Shown here: piece by piece, positions 14,520 through 20,796 of the stretch
Position numbering within the stretch: the first letter of the stretch is position 1
How the letters are laid out: each line of letters starts with the position of its first letter
DNA from: Thermoguttaceae bacterium
GTDB taxonomy: Bacteria; Planctomycetota; Planctomycetia; Pirellulales; Thermoguttaceae
Direction: 5' to 3'
Length of the DNA stretch: 41,553 nt
Assembly: GCA_017939795.1 (NCBI GenBank)
Contig: JAGBAA010000116.1
Span: forward strand, 1-41,553
The notes under the pieces: model-generated
Seen by the model: only the letters and a program-made list of their open reading frames with translations
Databases searched by the model: none
Told to the model about the DNA's origin: nothing
Made by a program: the position numbers and the translations under genes

Positions 14520-14954
14520 TTACGCCTCCAAAAGTTGTTTTTTCTTTTTGTCAAACTCTTCTTGAGTTATAATACCCATATCAAGAAGTTGTTTCAATTT
14601 CAGAATTTCGTCTGCTGCTGACATCGAAGGAGAGGGTTTGGGAGAATTAATTTCTTCGATACGTTTTTCGATGTATTCTTGGATTTTTGCGCCTATATTG
14701 CTTTGTTCGCCTGCTCTTAAGATAACTGTGTTATCTTTTTCACGTCCGCCGGATATGCCGAACTGAATATAACCATTTGTCCATATCGAACCAGCCTTGA
14801 ACTGAACAGAACGAATGGAAGAAAAACGTATGGTCTTATTTCCCGCTCCTCCAAATAAAATAAAGCCAAATGCACCTTTACGAGAAATTATAACCTTATC
14901 ATCATAAACAGCGAGCTGTCCATCTACTCCGTTGAGTTCAAAAATGGCATGCAT
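14520..14954 (-). CDS. DUF4429/SHOCT-like cytoplasmic protein
   Basis: This 144-residue protein has N-terminal beta-rich sequence (residues 1-85: YDDKVIISRKGAFGFILFG, TIRFSSIRSVQFKAG, GYIQFGISGG) typical of PH-like DUF4429 domains. It ends in a SHOCT motif (ILKLKQLLDMGIITQEEFD, KKKQLL), a short C-terminal oligomerisation or binding module. Start is ATG 14954 with AGAGGT upstream. It is the first gene of a minus-strand operon with a good promoter (14985-15013), followed one base later by the secreted protein. Such proteins are frequent in prophages, but their role is unknown. Confidence 0.8.
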   Translation of the reverse strand: MHAIFELNGVDGQLAVYDDKVIISRKGAFGFILFGGAGNKTIRFSSIRSVQFKAGSIWTNGYIQFGISGGREKDNTVILRAGEQSNIGAKIQEYIEKRIEEINSPKPSPSMSAADEILKLKQLLDMGIITQEEFDKKKKQLLEA

Positions 14955-14984
14955 TATTTTTACCTCTTTTATTTATTATTATCT

Positions 14985-15013
14985 ATTATATCCCACAATC
15001 TCACAAATTACAA
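14985..15013 (-). promoter_or_regulatory. Lysogeny operon promoter (minus strand)
   Basis: On the minus strand TTGTAA (15013-15008) and TATAAT (14990-14985) are separated by exactly 17 bp. It drives 14954-14520, 14518-13727 and probably 13696-13328. No operator of the CI type lies here, so this operon may be on in lysogens independently of the repressor. Confidence 0.72.
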
Positions 15014-15024
15014 CAGAAAAACGC

Positions 15025-15055
15025 AAAAAGGACAGGAATTATTTTTCCTGTCCTT
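15025..15055 (-). terminator. Repressor gene terminator
   Basis: On the minus strand AAGGACAGGAA (15055-15045) pairs over 11 bp with TTCCTGTCCTT (15038-15028) around a 6-base loop and is followed by a T-run (15029-15025). The repressor stop codon lies in the loop, so the gene's last codons form part of the hairpin. Confidence 0.85.
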
Positions 15056-15449
15056 CTTTTAATGCACTGGCGATCTGTTCGGCGTAGTCACCGATGATCG
15101 GGATGGCATCTTCGGGAAGACGTTTCAGCATTTCGATGGTGGCTTTCACGGCCTTCTTGATACGGGGGTCGGTATCAGGCGTGAAAAGTTCACCGAACAT
15201 TTTGGCGAGTTCTTCGTCTTCCGTCATGGGAAGAAACATATCTCCTTCGCCGGTTTCAAGCCACTCGCGGTTGATGTTATAGGTACTACATAACAACTGC
15301 ATAAAGGATTCTTTGGGTTCAACCAAACCTTTTTCAATGTTGTAGATAGCACCTCTTCCAATTCCGAGAGTGTTGCCGAATTCTTCCTGACTTAAATTAA
15401 GGTATTTGGTTCGCACCTCTTTAAGTCGATCTCCAATGGTCGTCTGCAA
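15039..15449 (-). CDS. XRE-family phage repressor (CI-like, no peptidase domain)
   Basis: In this 136-residue protein, residues 5-60 are a canonical XRE helix-turn-helix (RLKEVRTKYLNLSQEEFGNTL, IGRGAIYNIEKG). Residues 60-75 include REWLETGEGDMF, a typical tail of XRE domains in Firmicutes phage repressors. The rest is a helical dimerisation segment with no S24 autocleavage domain, so induction would have to use another route. The start is TTG 15449, 10 bases after AAAGGAGGT; no ATG is available. It is monocistronic with its own promoter (15481-15509) and terminator, and it faces the early operon across four operator copies. Confidence 0.88.
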   Translation of the reverse strand: MQTTIGDRLKEVRTKYLNLSQEEFGNTLGIGRGAIYNIEKGLVEPKESFMQLLCSTYNINREWLETGEGDMFLPMTEDEELAKMFGELFTPDTDPRIKKAVKATIEMLKRLPEDAIPIIGDYAEQIASALKEGQEK

Positions 15450-15480
15450 TGGAAGGTGTACCTCCTTTCTGTTTTTTTAC

Positions 15481-15509
15481 ATTATAGCACACATGAGATT
15501 CATTGTCAA
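15481..15509 (-). promoter_or_regulatory. Repressor promoter (minus strand)
   Basis: On the minus strand TTGACA (15509-15504) and TATAAT (15486-15481) have exact consensus with a 17-bp spacer and a TGC extended -10. The -35 box lies inside operator O1 (15499-15513), so the repressor should shut its own gene at high level. The leader is short and leads to a TTG start. Confidence 0.86.
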
Positions 15510-15617
15510 TGAAAATATTAAATATTTTTTATCGTAAATGTATTGACAATGAAGCGGATATGTGTTATACTTTCATCAACAATGAATCATTGCTTGTTTT
15601 GATTCACTGATAATGAA
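15499..15617. promoter_or_regulatory. Four copies of a 15-bp repressor operator
   Basis: O1 at 15499-15513 is a perfect palindrome, TTCATTGTCAATGAA. O2 at 15539-15553 is TGTATTGACAATGAA, O3 at 15572-15586 is TTCATCAACAATGAA and O4 at 15603-15617 is TTCACTGATAATGAA. Centres are 40, 33 and 31 bp apart. O1 covers the repressor -35, O2 covers the early -35, O3 starts at the early -10 and O4 precedes the first early gene. An additional overlapping dyad CAATGAATCATTG lies at 15580-15592. The layout matches a lambda-like genetic switch bound by the XRE protein next to it. Confidence 0.85.
15543..15571 (+). promoter_or_regulatory. Early rightward promoter
   Basis: TTGACA (15543-15548) and TATACT (15566-15571) have a 17-bp spacer. 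Operator O2 overlaps the -35 and O3 begins at the -10, so repressor binding would block it. It reads into the 40-aa gene at 15637 and, if not stopped, through the early operon from 16171. Confidence 0.86.
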
Positions 15618-15636
15618 AAAAACGGAGGTGAGGGGG

Positions 15637-15759
15637 ATGAGGAGGAACAATAACGGTTATGATCCGTTGGCAATCCTGTTTTACATTCTCGGCGGAATCT
15701 CAGGATGGTTCATAATGTCTGCAATAGACTACCTATTGCGGGTATCAGGTGTACTGTGA
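15637..15759 (+). CDS. 40-aa membrane peptide, first gene after the early promoter
   Basis: ATG 15637 is 8 bases after GGAGG (15624-15628). The product starts with a polar MRRNNNGYDP and continues as one hydrophobic helix (LAILFYILGGISGWFIMSAI), ending DYLLRVSGVL. It is the first gene transcribed when the repressor lets go. Its last 50 bases overlap, on the opposite strand, the gene at 15710-16090. No family recognised. Confidence 0.62.
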   Translation: MRRNNNGYDPLAILFYILGGISGWFIMSAIDYLLRVSGVL

Positions 15760-16090
15760 GTAGATAAGTAACTGCAGAAGTCAGGAGTCCCCACAGATAC
15801 CCAACAATCCGTTCCTTCCAGCGCTCTCTGGTTTCAAGCTGACGATCATACATATAGGACTGGTGAGCGACGAGACCGGAATTTGTGAGCTTATAGGGAG
15901 AGGCAGGATCGCGGTCTAAAATACTTTCTCCGGTGCTTTCGACAGTCAGGAGTTTGCGAGAAACAAGGTCACTCGCGGCGGCGCGTCCGGCGTCACCGAA
16001 CTTTGCGGTGATTTCATACGGTGAGACAGGTTCGTCCGAGGAACAGATGTAGTCGAGGATTCTGTAGTCGTAGTTGGAAATATCGGACAC
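15710..16090 (-). CDS. Winged-helix protein with C-terminal membrane helix
   Basis: In this 126-residue protein, residues 5-72 look like a winged helix: YDYRILDYICSSDEPVSPYEI, RAAASDLVSRKLLTVE, SPYKLTNSGLVAHQ. Residues about 95-120 are a transmembrane helix (YLWGLLTSAVTYLLTVHLI). The start is GTG 16090, with AAAGGAAG 7 bases upstream. An upstream in-frame ATG at 16141 would lie before the promoter. It is transcribed against the early operon and its 3' end overlaps the 40-aa gene. It is the second DNA-binding-like protein with a C-terminal membrane anchor here (compare 12396-12854). Function unknown. Confidence 0.7.
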   Translation of the reverse strand: MSDISNYDYRILDYICSSDEPVSPYEITAKFGDAGRAAASDLVSRKLLTVESTGESILDRDPASPYKLTNSGLVAHQSYMYDRQLETRERWKERIVGYLWGLLTSAVTYLLTVHLIPAIGSLLQTL

Positions 16091-16112
16091 GGTATCACTT
16101 CCTTTCGCTTTT

Positions 16113-16141
16113 ATTATACAGCGGGGGGCAGAGTAAATCAA
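16113..16141 (-). promoter_or_regulatory. Promoter for the winged-helix membrane protein
   Basis: On the minus strand TTGATT (16141-16136) and TATAAT (16118-16113) are 17 bp apart. The predicted start leaves only a 15-base leader, mostly the ribosome-binding site. Confidence 0.62.
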
Positions 16142-16170
16142 GAAAAATTACCAAAAGAGAGGTATAGAAA

Positions 16171-16386
16171 ATGAGCGAAGCAATGAAGGCGGCTTGTTCC
16201 AGACTGGCGGAACAGCTCAGTGCAATCAACAAGGTAGCGGGCGATCCCGAAAAGACAGAGGTAGCCTGTGCAGCGGTAAAGGAAATCGAAACCTTTACGG
16301 CGGGTGTAGTGGCCGGTGTTACTGCGGCGGCGAAGCTGTCGAAGAAGCAGGACAAGCCGGAAGAAGAAAAGGGAGAGGGGGTGTGA
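16171..16386 (+). CDS. Small early protein, Ala/Lys/Glu-rich
   Basis: This 71-residue protein starts at ATG 16171 behind AGAGAGGT. It is helical throughout, with a mildly hydrophobic stretch TFTAGVVAGVTAAAKL and a charged C-terminus (KKQDKPEEEKGEG). No family recognised. The stop overlaps the next start (TGATG). Confidence 0.62.
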   Translation: MSEAMKAACSRLAEQLSAINKVAGDPEKTEVACAAVKEIETFTAGVVAGVTAAAKLSKKQDKPEEEKGEGV

Positions 16387-16748
16387 TGCGGATGCGGACA
16401 TTCAACAGAAAGCGTTCCAAGATTCCGGAAGAAGTTGAAGTACCGATCGAGGAACTGATTGCCGAACTTCCGGAGGAAAGTCGGATATTCATCCGAAGCT
16501 GGCAGTGTGTAAAAGAAGCGGCCATGAAAACTGACGACCGTGCACTTGAAGTTGTCAGTGTATATACAAAAAGAGCGTATTTGATAGCTCTGTGCGATAT
16601 TGGATATATAAGTATGGATGAGGCAGACAGAATTTTCTCGTATTACGCCAGCAGGGAAGAACTGAAGCATATTGACGGAAAGATCGCCGAGAAAGCCTTG
16701 CAAAGCATGGTCGGAACACAGGCTACGCTTAAGCGAACGGGGTGGTAA
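16386..16748 (+). CDS. Early phage protein, function unknown
   Basis: This 120-residue protein starts at ATG 16386, overlapping the previous stop, with GGGAGAGGG upstream. The N-terminus is basic (RMRTFNRKRSKIPEE); the rest is helical (ELIAELPEESRIFIRSWQCV, EEADRIFSYYASREEL). No known domain recognised. An early function in takeover or replication is likely from position only. Confidence 0.65.
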   Translation: MRMRTFNRKRSKIPEEVEVPIEELIAELPEESRIFIRSWQCVKEAAMKTDDRALEVVSVYTKRAYLIALCDIGYISMDEADRIFSYYASREELKHIDGKIAEKALQSMVGTQATLKRTGW

Positions 16749-16749
16749 G

Positions 16750-16947
16750 ATGCGGCGAACAAAAATTGATGAAGACATGGTCTTTCCTGCGGTAAGGGAT
16801 ACGTTCAAGAAGAAACGCTTCCGCGAAAGACATCCGGTAGTTTTTAATACACTGGTGGCTTGTGTCACGAGTATTATTGCAAATATATTACTCATGAAGT
16901 ACGGGCACTTATTGGTGGAATATTTTTTAGGGAATACAGGAATCTGA
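16750..16947 (+). CDS. Small early membrane protein
   Basis: This 65-residue protein starts at ATG 16750, one base after the previous stop, with a weak GGGGTGG upstream. It has a basic N-terminus (FKKKRFRERHP) followed by a transmembrane helix (VFNTLVACVTSIIANILLM) and a second weakly hydrophobic stretch. No family recognised. Confidence 0.62.
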   Translation: MRRTKIDEDMVFPAVRDTFKKKRFRERHPVVFNTLVACVTSIIANILLMKYGHLLVEYFLGNTGI

Positions 16948-17022
16948 AACGCGAACGCAGAGGGACGGGGGATTTTCCCCCGGTAATGCGGGATTGACGG
17001 TTTCAACCCCGTCGGTCGCGTT
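16948..17022 (+). ncRNA. Candidate structured RNA: three-way junction between early genes
   Basis: AACGCGA (16948-16954) pairs with TCGCGTT (17016-17022), closing a domain that holds two hairpins. One is CGGGGG (16966-16971) with CCCCCG (16977-16982). The other is GACGG (16996-17000) with CCGTC (17009-17013). An A-run, not a T-run, follows, so it is not a plus-strand terminator. It could be an mRNA leader element for 17058, a small RNA or a DNA structure such as an origin. Family unknown. Confidence 0.45.
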
Positions 17023-17057
17023 AAAAAAATATCAAACACATCACAGGAGGAACACAC

Positions 17058-17270
17058 ATGGATACCCCGATCACTATTCCGAACAATCCGAACTTTCTCC
17101 CGCCTGCAAAGGCTTCCAAGGCAACACAGATTCCTGAAAACGCCATCCGCCGTATGATTAAGCAGGGGACTTGTCCCGGTTTCTATTCCGGGAACCGCTT
17201 CACGGTAAACACGGAAGCTCTTGTGGCTCTGCTTGCCGCTCAGACCGCCGCTGATAAACCGAATAAGTAA
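17058..17270 (+). CDS. Excisionase/MerR-like small HTH protein
   Basis: This 70-residue protein starts at ATG 17058 behind CAGGAGG. The core SKATQIPENAIRRMIKQGTCP, then FYSGNRFTVNTEALVALL has the winged-helix layout of excisionase-type HTH proteins (helix, turn, helix, beta-wing with NRF...N). It may control excision or early transcription. A second protein of the same class follows. Either could be the recombination directionality factor for the serine recombinase, although these factors are very diverse in that system (inference). Confidence 0.7.
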   Translation: MDTPITIPNNPNFLPPAKASKATQIPENAIRRMIKQGTCPGFYSGNRFTVNTEALVALLAAQTAADKPNK

Positions 17271-17289
17271 ACCGAAAGGAGAAGAACAC

Positions 17290-17505
17290 ATGGAAGTGCA
17301 AAAGTTAACTGTTACCGTATGCGAAATGGCAAAGATGCTGGGAATCAGCCGTCCGACAGCCTACGAACTTACCAAGAGAGATGGATTCCCCGCAATCCGA
17401 GTTTCTGACCGCCTTATCATTATTCCGGTGGACAGGTTAAAAAAGTGGCTTGATGAAGCACCCACTATCAGCGAAGAAATCGAAGAAGAAAAATTTGGCG
17501 CATAA
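17290..17505 (+). CDS. Excisionase-family HTH_17 protein
   Basis: In this 71-residue protein, TVTVCEMAKMLGISRPTAYE, LTKRDGFPAIRVSDRLIIIP and VDRLKKWLDE give the full HTH_17 excisionase pattern: the MLGISRPTAYEL recognition helix, FPAIRV wing, and a final helix ending in W. ATG 17290 is preceded by AAAGGAGAAG. It is in an operon with 17058-17270. The role is DNA binding: excision, transcription or replication control. Confidence 0.82.
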   Translation: MEVQKLTVTVCEMAKMLGISRPTAYELTKRDGFPAIRVSDRLIIIPVDRLKKWLDEAPTISEEIEEEKFGA

Positions 17506-17538
17506 ACGCGTTGAATACCAAAACAGGAGGTATAGTTT

Positions 17539-18090
17539 ATGAACATTGATAAACTGGACGGGATTCTCCGAAAGTTTGAAAACGTCCATAACCAGAAGCC
17601 GGAATACATCTGTCTGGCCGAGGATACCTATCAGGAAATCGTCCGGCAGTCCGGGAGACAGCTCCGCGCGGATGATGTGATGTATCTCCGGAACGTGCGT
17701 CTGAAGGCGGTTTATTTCCAGTCGCCGGCCGAAGTGATCTGCTGTGCCAAGCGGTTTGACGAGAGGTATCTGGTCACGCCGGGAGGGGATATCATCACCT
17801 CGGAAATGCGTCCGGACAGTGCGGCGGCTCTGCTGATCCGCATCGCGGAGGTGTACGCACAGTATCTGTTCCGGGCAGGAGACATCGTACAGTCATGTAT
17901 TTCGGACGAAGAGAGAGATGAACTTTATGATGAATGCGCCGTTGTGGAGGCGAACTACGCGAACCTTTGCACGCTGTACGAGCTGGACGAAGGCGCGTTT
18001 ATCGCCAAATACGCCAAGTACGGTTCGCCGGATGTGGAGGACATGACAATCCAAATGGATGTGCTGATTCACGGAGGTACCAATGGTTGA
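17539..18090 (+). CDS. Early protein of unknown function (183 aa)
   Basis: Start is ATG 17539 behind CAGGAGG. The N-terminal half is mixed alpha/beta (CLAEDTYQEIVRQSGRQL, VMYLRNVRLKAVYFQS, YLVTPGGDII). The C-terminal half is acidic and helical (AAALLIRIAEVYAQYLFRAG, DEERDELYDECAVVEANYA). No known motif recognised. The C-terminus overlaps the next gene by 8 bases. Confidence 0.68.
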   Translation: MNIDKLDGILRKFENVHNQKPEYICLAEDTYQEIVRQSGRQLRADDVMYLRNVRLKAVYFQSPAEVICCAKRFDERYLVTPGGDIITSEMRPDSAAALLIRIAEVYAQYLFRAGDIVQSCISDEERDELYDECAVVEANYANLCTLYELDEGAFIAKYAKYGSPDVEDMTIQMDVLIHGGTNG

Positions 18091-18355
18091 AGAAATCCTG
18101 AAAACCATGGAACACCGAGGAATCCAGCGGAAGGAGATGGCCGAGATGATCGGCATTTCCGAAGGATCGTTTTTGAATAAAGCGAACGGCTACAATGACT
18201 TCACGGTATCGGAACTTGAGAAGATGTGTATCATCCTCGGCATCAAGTTTCAGCTGTTCCACACTCCGGGAGGGTGGGATATTGACGCATGGCGGGAGAG
18301 ACGTGCCGCAGAGACGGGAAACTCCGGACGGAAGGCACGGAAAGACTGCAAATAA
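18083..18355 (+). CDS. XRE-type HTH protein
   Basis: This 90-residue protein has an N-terminal helix-turn-helix at residues 5-55 (RGIQRKEMAEMIGISEGSFL, NDFTVSELEKMCIILGI), followed by FQLFHTPGGWDIDAW and a basic tail. It may act as an anti-repressor or early regulator (inference). Start overlaps the previous gene by 8 bases; GGAGGT precedes ATG 18083. Confidence 0.75.
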   Translation: MVEEILKTMEHRGIQRKEMAEMIGISEGSFLNKANGYNDFTVSELEKMCIILGIKFQLFHTPGGWDIDAWRERRAAETGNSGRKARKDCK

Positions 18356-18414
18356 ACAGGAAAGCCGGGACTGTCCGGCGAATAGAATCTAGTGAAAGGA
18401 AGGTGCTTGTGGAA

Positions 18415-18642
18415 ATGGAGATCATCAAGAAAACCCGCGAGGTGGTTGATGGGGTAGAGTACAACGTTACATACTTAAAAGGAAAGTACGGGACATCAAC
18501 CGTTTACGATCCGGTACGTACTCCGGAGCAGCAGGAGAAGCGCGATGAAACGCTGAGACGTGCCGCAGCGGATTATGCCCGGGCGTGCATCCGCACGATG
18601 GGGATCGAATGGGCCAGGAAGCACCTTTCCGCAGAAGAATAA
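18415..18642 (+). CDS. Small early protein, function unknown
   Basis: This 75-residue protein is best started at ATG 18415, with AAGGTG 9 bases upstream; GTG 18409 is an alternative. It has a beta-hairpin-like N-terminus (TREVVDGVEYNVTYLKGKYG) and a helical basic C-terminus (LRRAAADYARACIRTMGIEW). No family recognised. Confidence 0.62.
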   Translation: MEIIKKTREVVDGVEYNVTYLKGKYGTSTVYDPVRTPEQQEKRDETLRRAAADYARACIRTMGIEWARKHLSAEE

Positions 18643-18658
18643 GAAAGGAGTCTTGGAG

Positions 18659-18871
18659 ATGATGAACATAAAGGACATCGAAGCGGCGATCACCGCAAAG
18701 GCGGAGAAGCTCCGCGCAAGAAAGTTATCGGAAGAGTATATCATTCAGCGATACGATCATTATTATGCCCTGTACAAAAACGCAGTTCTGGAACACAACG
18801 GAATGTCGGTTGATTATTACATCACCTTCAAGGCGTATGAAATAATCGCAAAAGAGAGGGAGTTAATATGA
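18659..18871 (+). CDS. Small helical early protein
   Basis: This 70-residue protein starts at ATG 18659 with AAAGGAG upstream (a second ATG at 18662 is possible). It is charged at the N-terminus (EAAITAKAEKLRARKLSEE) and Tyr-rich in the middle (YIIQRYDHYYALY). No family recognised. It overlaps the next gene by ATGA at 18868. Confidence 0.62.
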   Translation: MMNIKDIEAAITAKAEKLRARKLSEEYIIQRYDHYYALYKNAVLEHNGMSVDYYITFKAYEIIAKERELI

Positions 18872-19197
18872 TCGACAACAAACGGCAGCAGGCTATCAAT
18901 GATGTAATCGGAAGGATTCTGAAGGGGCTGGCGTACGATCAGCACATCAACGGGATTCCGCTCACGTTTTCGGTAGGTATCAGTGACGGCGCGGACATGA
19001 TTAATAATGTGATCGTGATCCATGAGGCTCCGGGCGAAATCATCCGAGACATCATGTTTCTCGAAGAACGCTTCCCCGGTGTGAAGGTGGATCAGAAGCG
19101 CGGCGGAATCTGGATTGACTGTGAACATGTGCATCTTGAAAAACGGGAGGTACCGTTTTTGCGGAAGATTCGTGAACTGGTGGGGTGTCCGGCATGA
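18868..19197 (+). CDS. Early protein of unknown function (109 aa)
   Basis: Start is ATG 18868, coupled to the previous gene. It has a helix (RQQAINDVIGRILKGLAY) followed by strands (IPLTFSVGISDG, NNVIVIHEAPG, GGIWIDCEHVHL). No catalytic motif recognised. The stop overlaps the next ATG (19194). Confidence 0.64.
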   Translation: MIDNKRQQAINDVIGRILKGLAYDQHINGIPLTFSVGISDGADMINNVIVIHEAPGEIIRDIMFLEERFPGVKVDQKRGGIWIDCEHVHLEKREVPFLRKIRELVGCPA

Positions 19198-19424
19198 CGA
19201 AGGAAGAAGTGATGTATGCCGCGAAAGAGCGGAAACCGGTCATCTGCAACGGCATCCGGTACCGCAGGATTTCGGCGATCATCTTCCGTTACATCGGAGA
19301 TACCGATCGGATCGGGATGGCGCATAATGTCCCGAGCGAAATGATGCTGGTGGAACTGGAAGATATGCGCACGAACAGCCGGACCATTGCAAACCCCAGT
19401 GCGGTTGAACTGGGGAGGTGGTAA
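19194..19424 (+). CDS. Small early beta-rich protein
   Basis: This 76-residue protein starts at ATG 19194 (ATGA overlap). The sequence KPVICNGIRYRRISAIIFRY, then MMLVELEDM and NPSAVELG suggest a small beta-barrel-like fold. Function unknown. Confidence 0.64.
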   Translation: MTKEEVMYAAKERKPVICNGIRYRRISAIIFRYIGDTDRIGMAHNVPSEMMLVELEDMRTNSRTIANPSAVELGRW

Positions 19425-19426
19425 CC

Positions 19427-19777
19427 ATGGCGTTTCAGACGACGAAGGTGTGCGAACACTGCGGATGCCGGTTTGTCATAGAAGATGAGGAAGCATGGGC
19501 GTACAAGCGGTATATGCGGATGCCGGGCGACCGGATGTGCAAGGTACACTGGTTTCATACATGGAGCTGTCTTGTGGCGGCACAGAAGAAAGCGGACGAC
19601 CACTTTGAACCGATCTTCCGGGAACAGCGTGAACGGGAGCTGGAGAAAAAGAGGGAGTATGAACGTCTGCGCCGACGGAGACGGAGAGCGGCAAAAAGGG
19701 ATGGCGCACGATGCAAGGCTGAATCATCGTGCGCCACCCCGGACAACAAAAGAAAGGAAGAAAACCTGTCCCCGTAA
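19427..19777 (+). CDS. Zinc-finger-like protein with highly basic C-terminus
   Basis: This 116-residue protein starts at ATG 19427, 8 bases after GGGGAGG. The N-terminus has CEHCGCRF, and later Cys/His (MCKVHWFHTWSC) could complete a zinc site. The second half is a basic helix with a run of eight consecutive Arg/Lys-rich positions (about residues 80-95). It is probably a nucleic-acid-binding protein (inference). Confidence 0.68.
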   Translation: MAFQTTKVCEHCGCRFVIEDEEAWAYKRYMRMPGDRMCKVHWFHTWSCLVAAQKKADDHFEPIFREQRERELEKKREYERLRRRRRRAAKRDGARCKAESSCATPDNKRKEENLSP

Positions 19778-19825
19778 ACAGTATAGCACATCTGAAACGT
19801 GGAGAGGGTACCACGCGAAAAAATA

Positions 19826-20359
19826 ATGAAAAAAAGTTTGGTTATCACGAAACCTCTTGCGGACAAGCTGATGAAGCTGCCGGCGGAGGTGGTCGGCGGT
19901 GCGGTGAAATACCTGCTCCTGCGGGTGTTTGATGATGCGCCGGAAGATGCGAAGTACCGACCGATCGAAAAAATACTGGAGAGCAGTCGGAAAGCATCAC
20001 AGGAGGACTGTGAACGGATTCTGGCATACCTCAACGGACGTTTGAAAACGCGATACACGCTGACAGATTCCGTCCGGACGAAGATCAATGCGCGTTTTTC
20101 GGAAGGATGCACGGTGGAAGATTTCATAACCGTGATCGACACGAAAGCGGAGGAGTGGATCGGGACGGATGCGGCGAAGTACCTCCGTCCGGAAACGCTG
20201 TTCGGAACGAAATTCGCGGGCTATCTGAATCAGCGGGCGGTTGAACGGCAGGGAGAGAAAAAGGACGAAGGCAGTTTTGATACGGATTCGTTCTTCGCGG
20301 CTTCGTTGGAACGTTCATACAGCAAGGATATAGCGGACGATTGTCCGTTTTTGAAATAA
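19826..20359 (+). CDS. Phage replication protein with Phg_2220_C domain
   Basis: In this 177-residue protein, residues about 70-140 match the conserved phage C-terminal domain Phg_2220_C: ILAYLNGRLKTRYTLTDSVR, INARFSEGCTVEDFITVIDT, YLRPETLFGTKFAGYLNQ. In other phages this domain ends DnaD-like replication initiators that load the helicase at the origin. The N-terminal part here is short (about 70 residues), so it may lack a full winged-helix. ATG 19826 is chosen; the Shine-Dalgarno GGAGAGGG (19801) is farther than usual, so the start is the least certain part. Confidence 0.8.
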   Translation: MKKSLVITKPLADKLMKLPAEVVGGAVKYLLLRVFDDAPEDAKYRPIEKILESSRKASQEDCERILAYLNGRLKTRYTLTDSVRTKINARFSEGCTVEDFITVIDTKAEEWIGTDAAKYLRPETLFGTKFAGYLNQRAVERQGEKKDEGSFDTDSFFAASLERSYSKDIADDCPFLK

Positions 20360-20380
20360 TAAAAGGAAGGTATCAAAAAA

Positions 20381-20788
20381 ATGGAAGAGTTTGTTTCCAA
20401 GGCAATTGAAAAGATCGAGGGTGGGCTGTCCTCGGTGAAAGGGCAGAAGGAGAACGTCGTGAAGCGTCCGGTCGCGGACGCGCTGATCTCGTTCTGCCGT
20501 CAGCAGGAAGAATTCGCGCAGGCGGTCGTCCAGTCGGAAAAGACATTCGCGGACTGCGTGGCGCACGTTGTCGCGGGATGCGGGAACGCATTGTCGGATA
20601 TTGAAGCCTACCGGAAAGCGGTGGGCTTCTGGTTCCCCGGAGCGGTCGTGGATATGGTGCTGACGATCCGCATGAGTGAGTTTGAGGAACCGGCGAAGGA
20701 AGCGGTTCCGGAGGTTCCCGCAAAGCCGGAAAAAGCAAAATCCCAGACGACTGGCAATCTGGAATTCTCGCTGTTTGACCTGCTGTGA
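20381..20788 (+). CDS. PcfK-like protein
   Basis: This 135-residue protein starts at ATG 20381 behind AAGGAAGG. It is helical, with FCRQQEEFAQAVVQSEKTF, then GCGNALSDIEAYRKAVGFW and FPGAVVDMVLTI, a pattern of the PcfK family. A C-terminal low-complexity linker ends with LEFSLFDLL, which may be a short interaction motif. It sits directly upstream of a PcfJ-family gene, and the PcfK-PcfJ pair is known from conjugative plasmids such as pCF10 and from many Firmicutes phages. The molecular role is not established. Confidence 0.7.
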   Translation: MEEFVSKAIEKIEGGLSSVKGQKENVVKRPVADALISFCRQQEEFAQAVVQSEKTFADCVAHVVAGCGNALSDIEAYRKAVGFWFPGAVVDMVLTIRMSEFEEPAKEAVPEVPAKPEKAKSQTTGNLEFSLFDLL

Positions 20789-20796
20789 GGTGTGCG

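Noticed and set aside
16948..17022. Rho-independent terminator
   Set aside because: The stem is followed by an A-run and not by T residues on the plus strand, and the downstream genes appear to belong to the same operon.
16095..17291. Minus-strand open frame of 398 codons opposite four early genes
   Set aside because: It covers several short plus-strand genes that each have their own Shine-Dalgarno and overlap signals; the translation is low-quality and has no start site.
20785..20796. GTG 20785 as the PcfJ start
   Set aside because: It overlaps the PcfK stop with no usable Shine-Dalgarno; ATG 20797 has GAGGTG in front.
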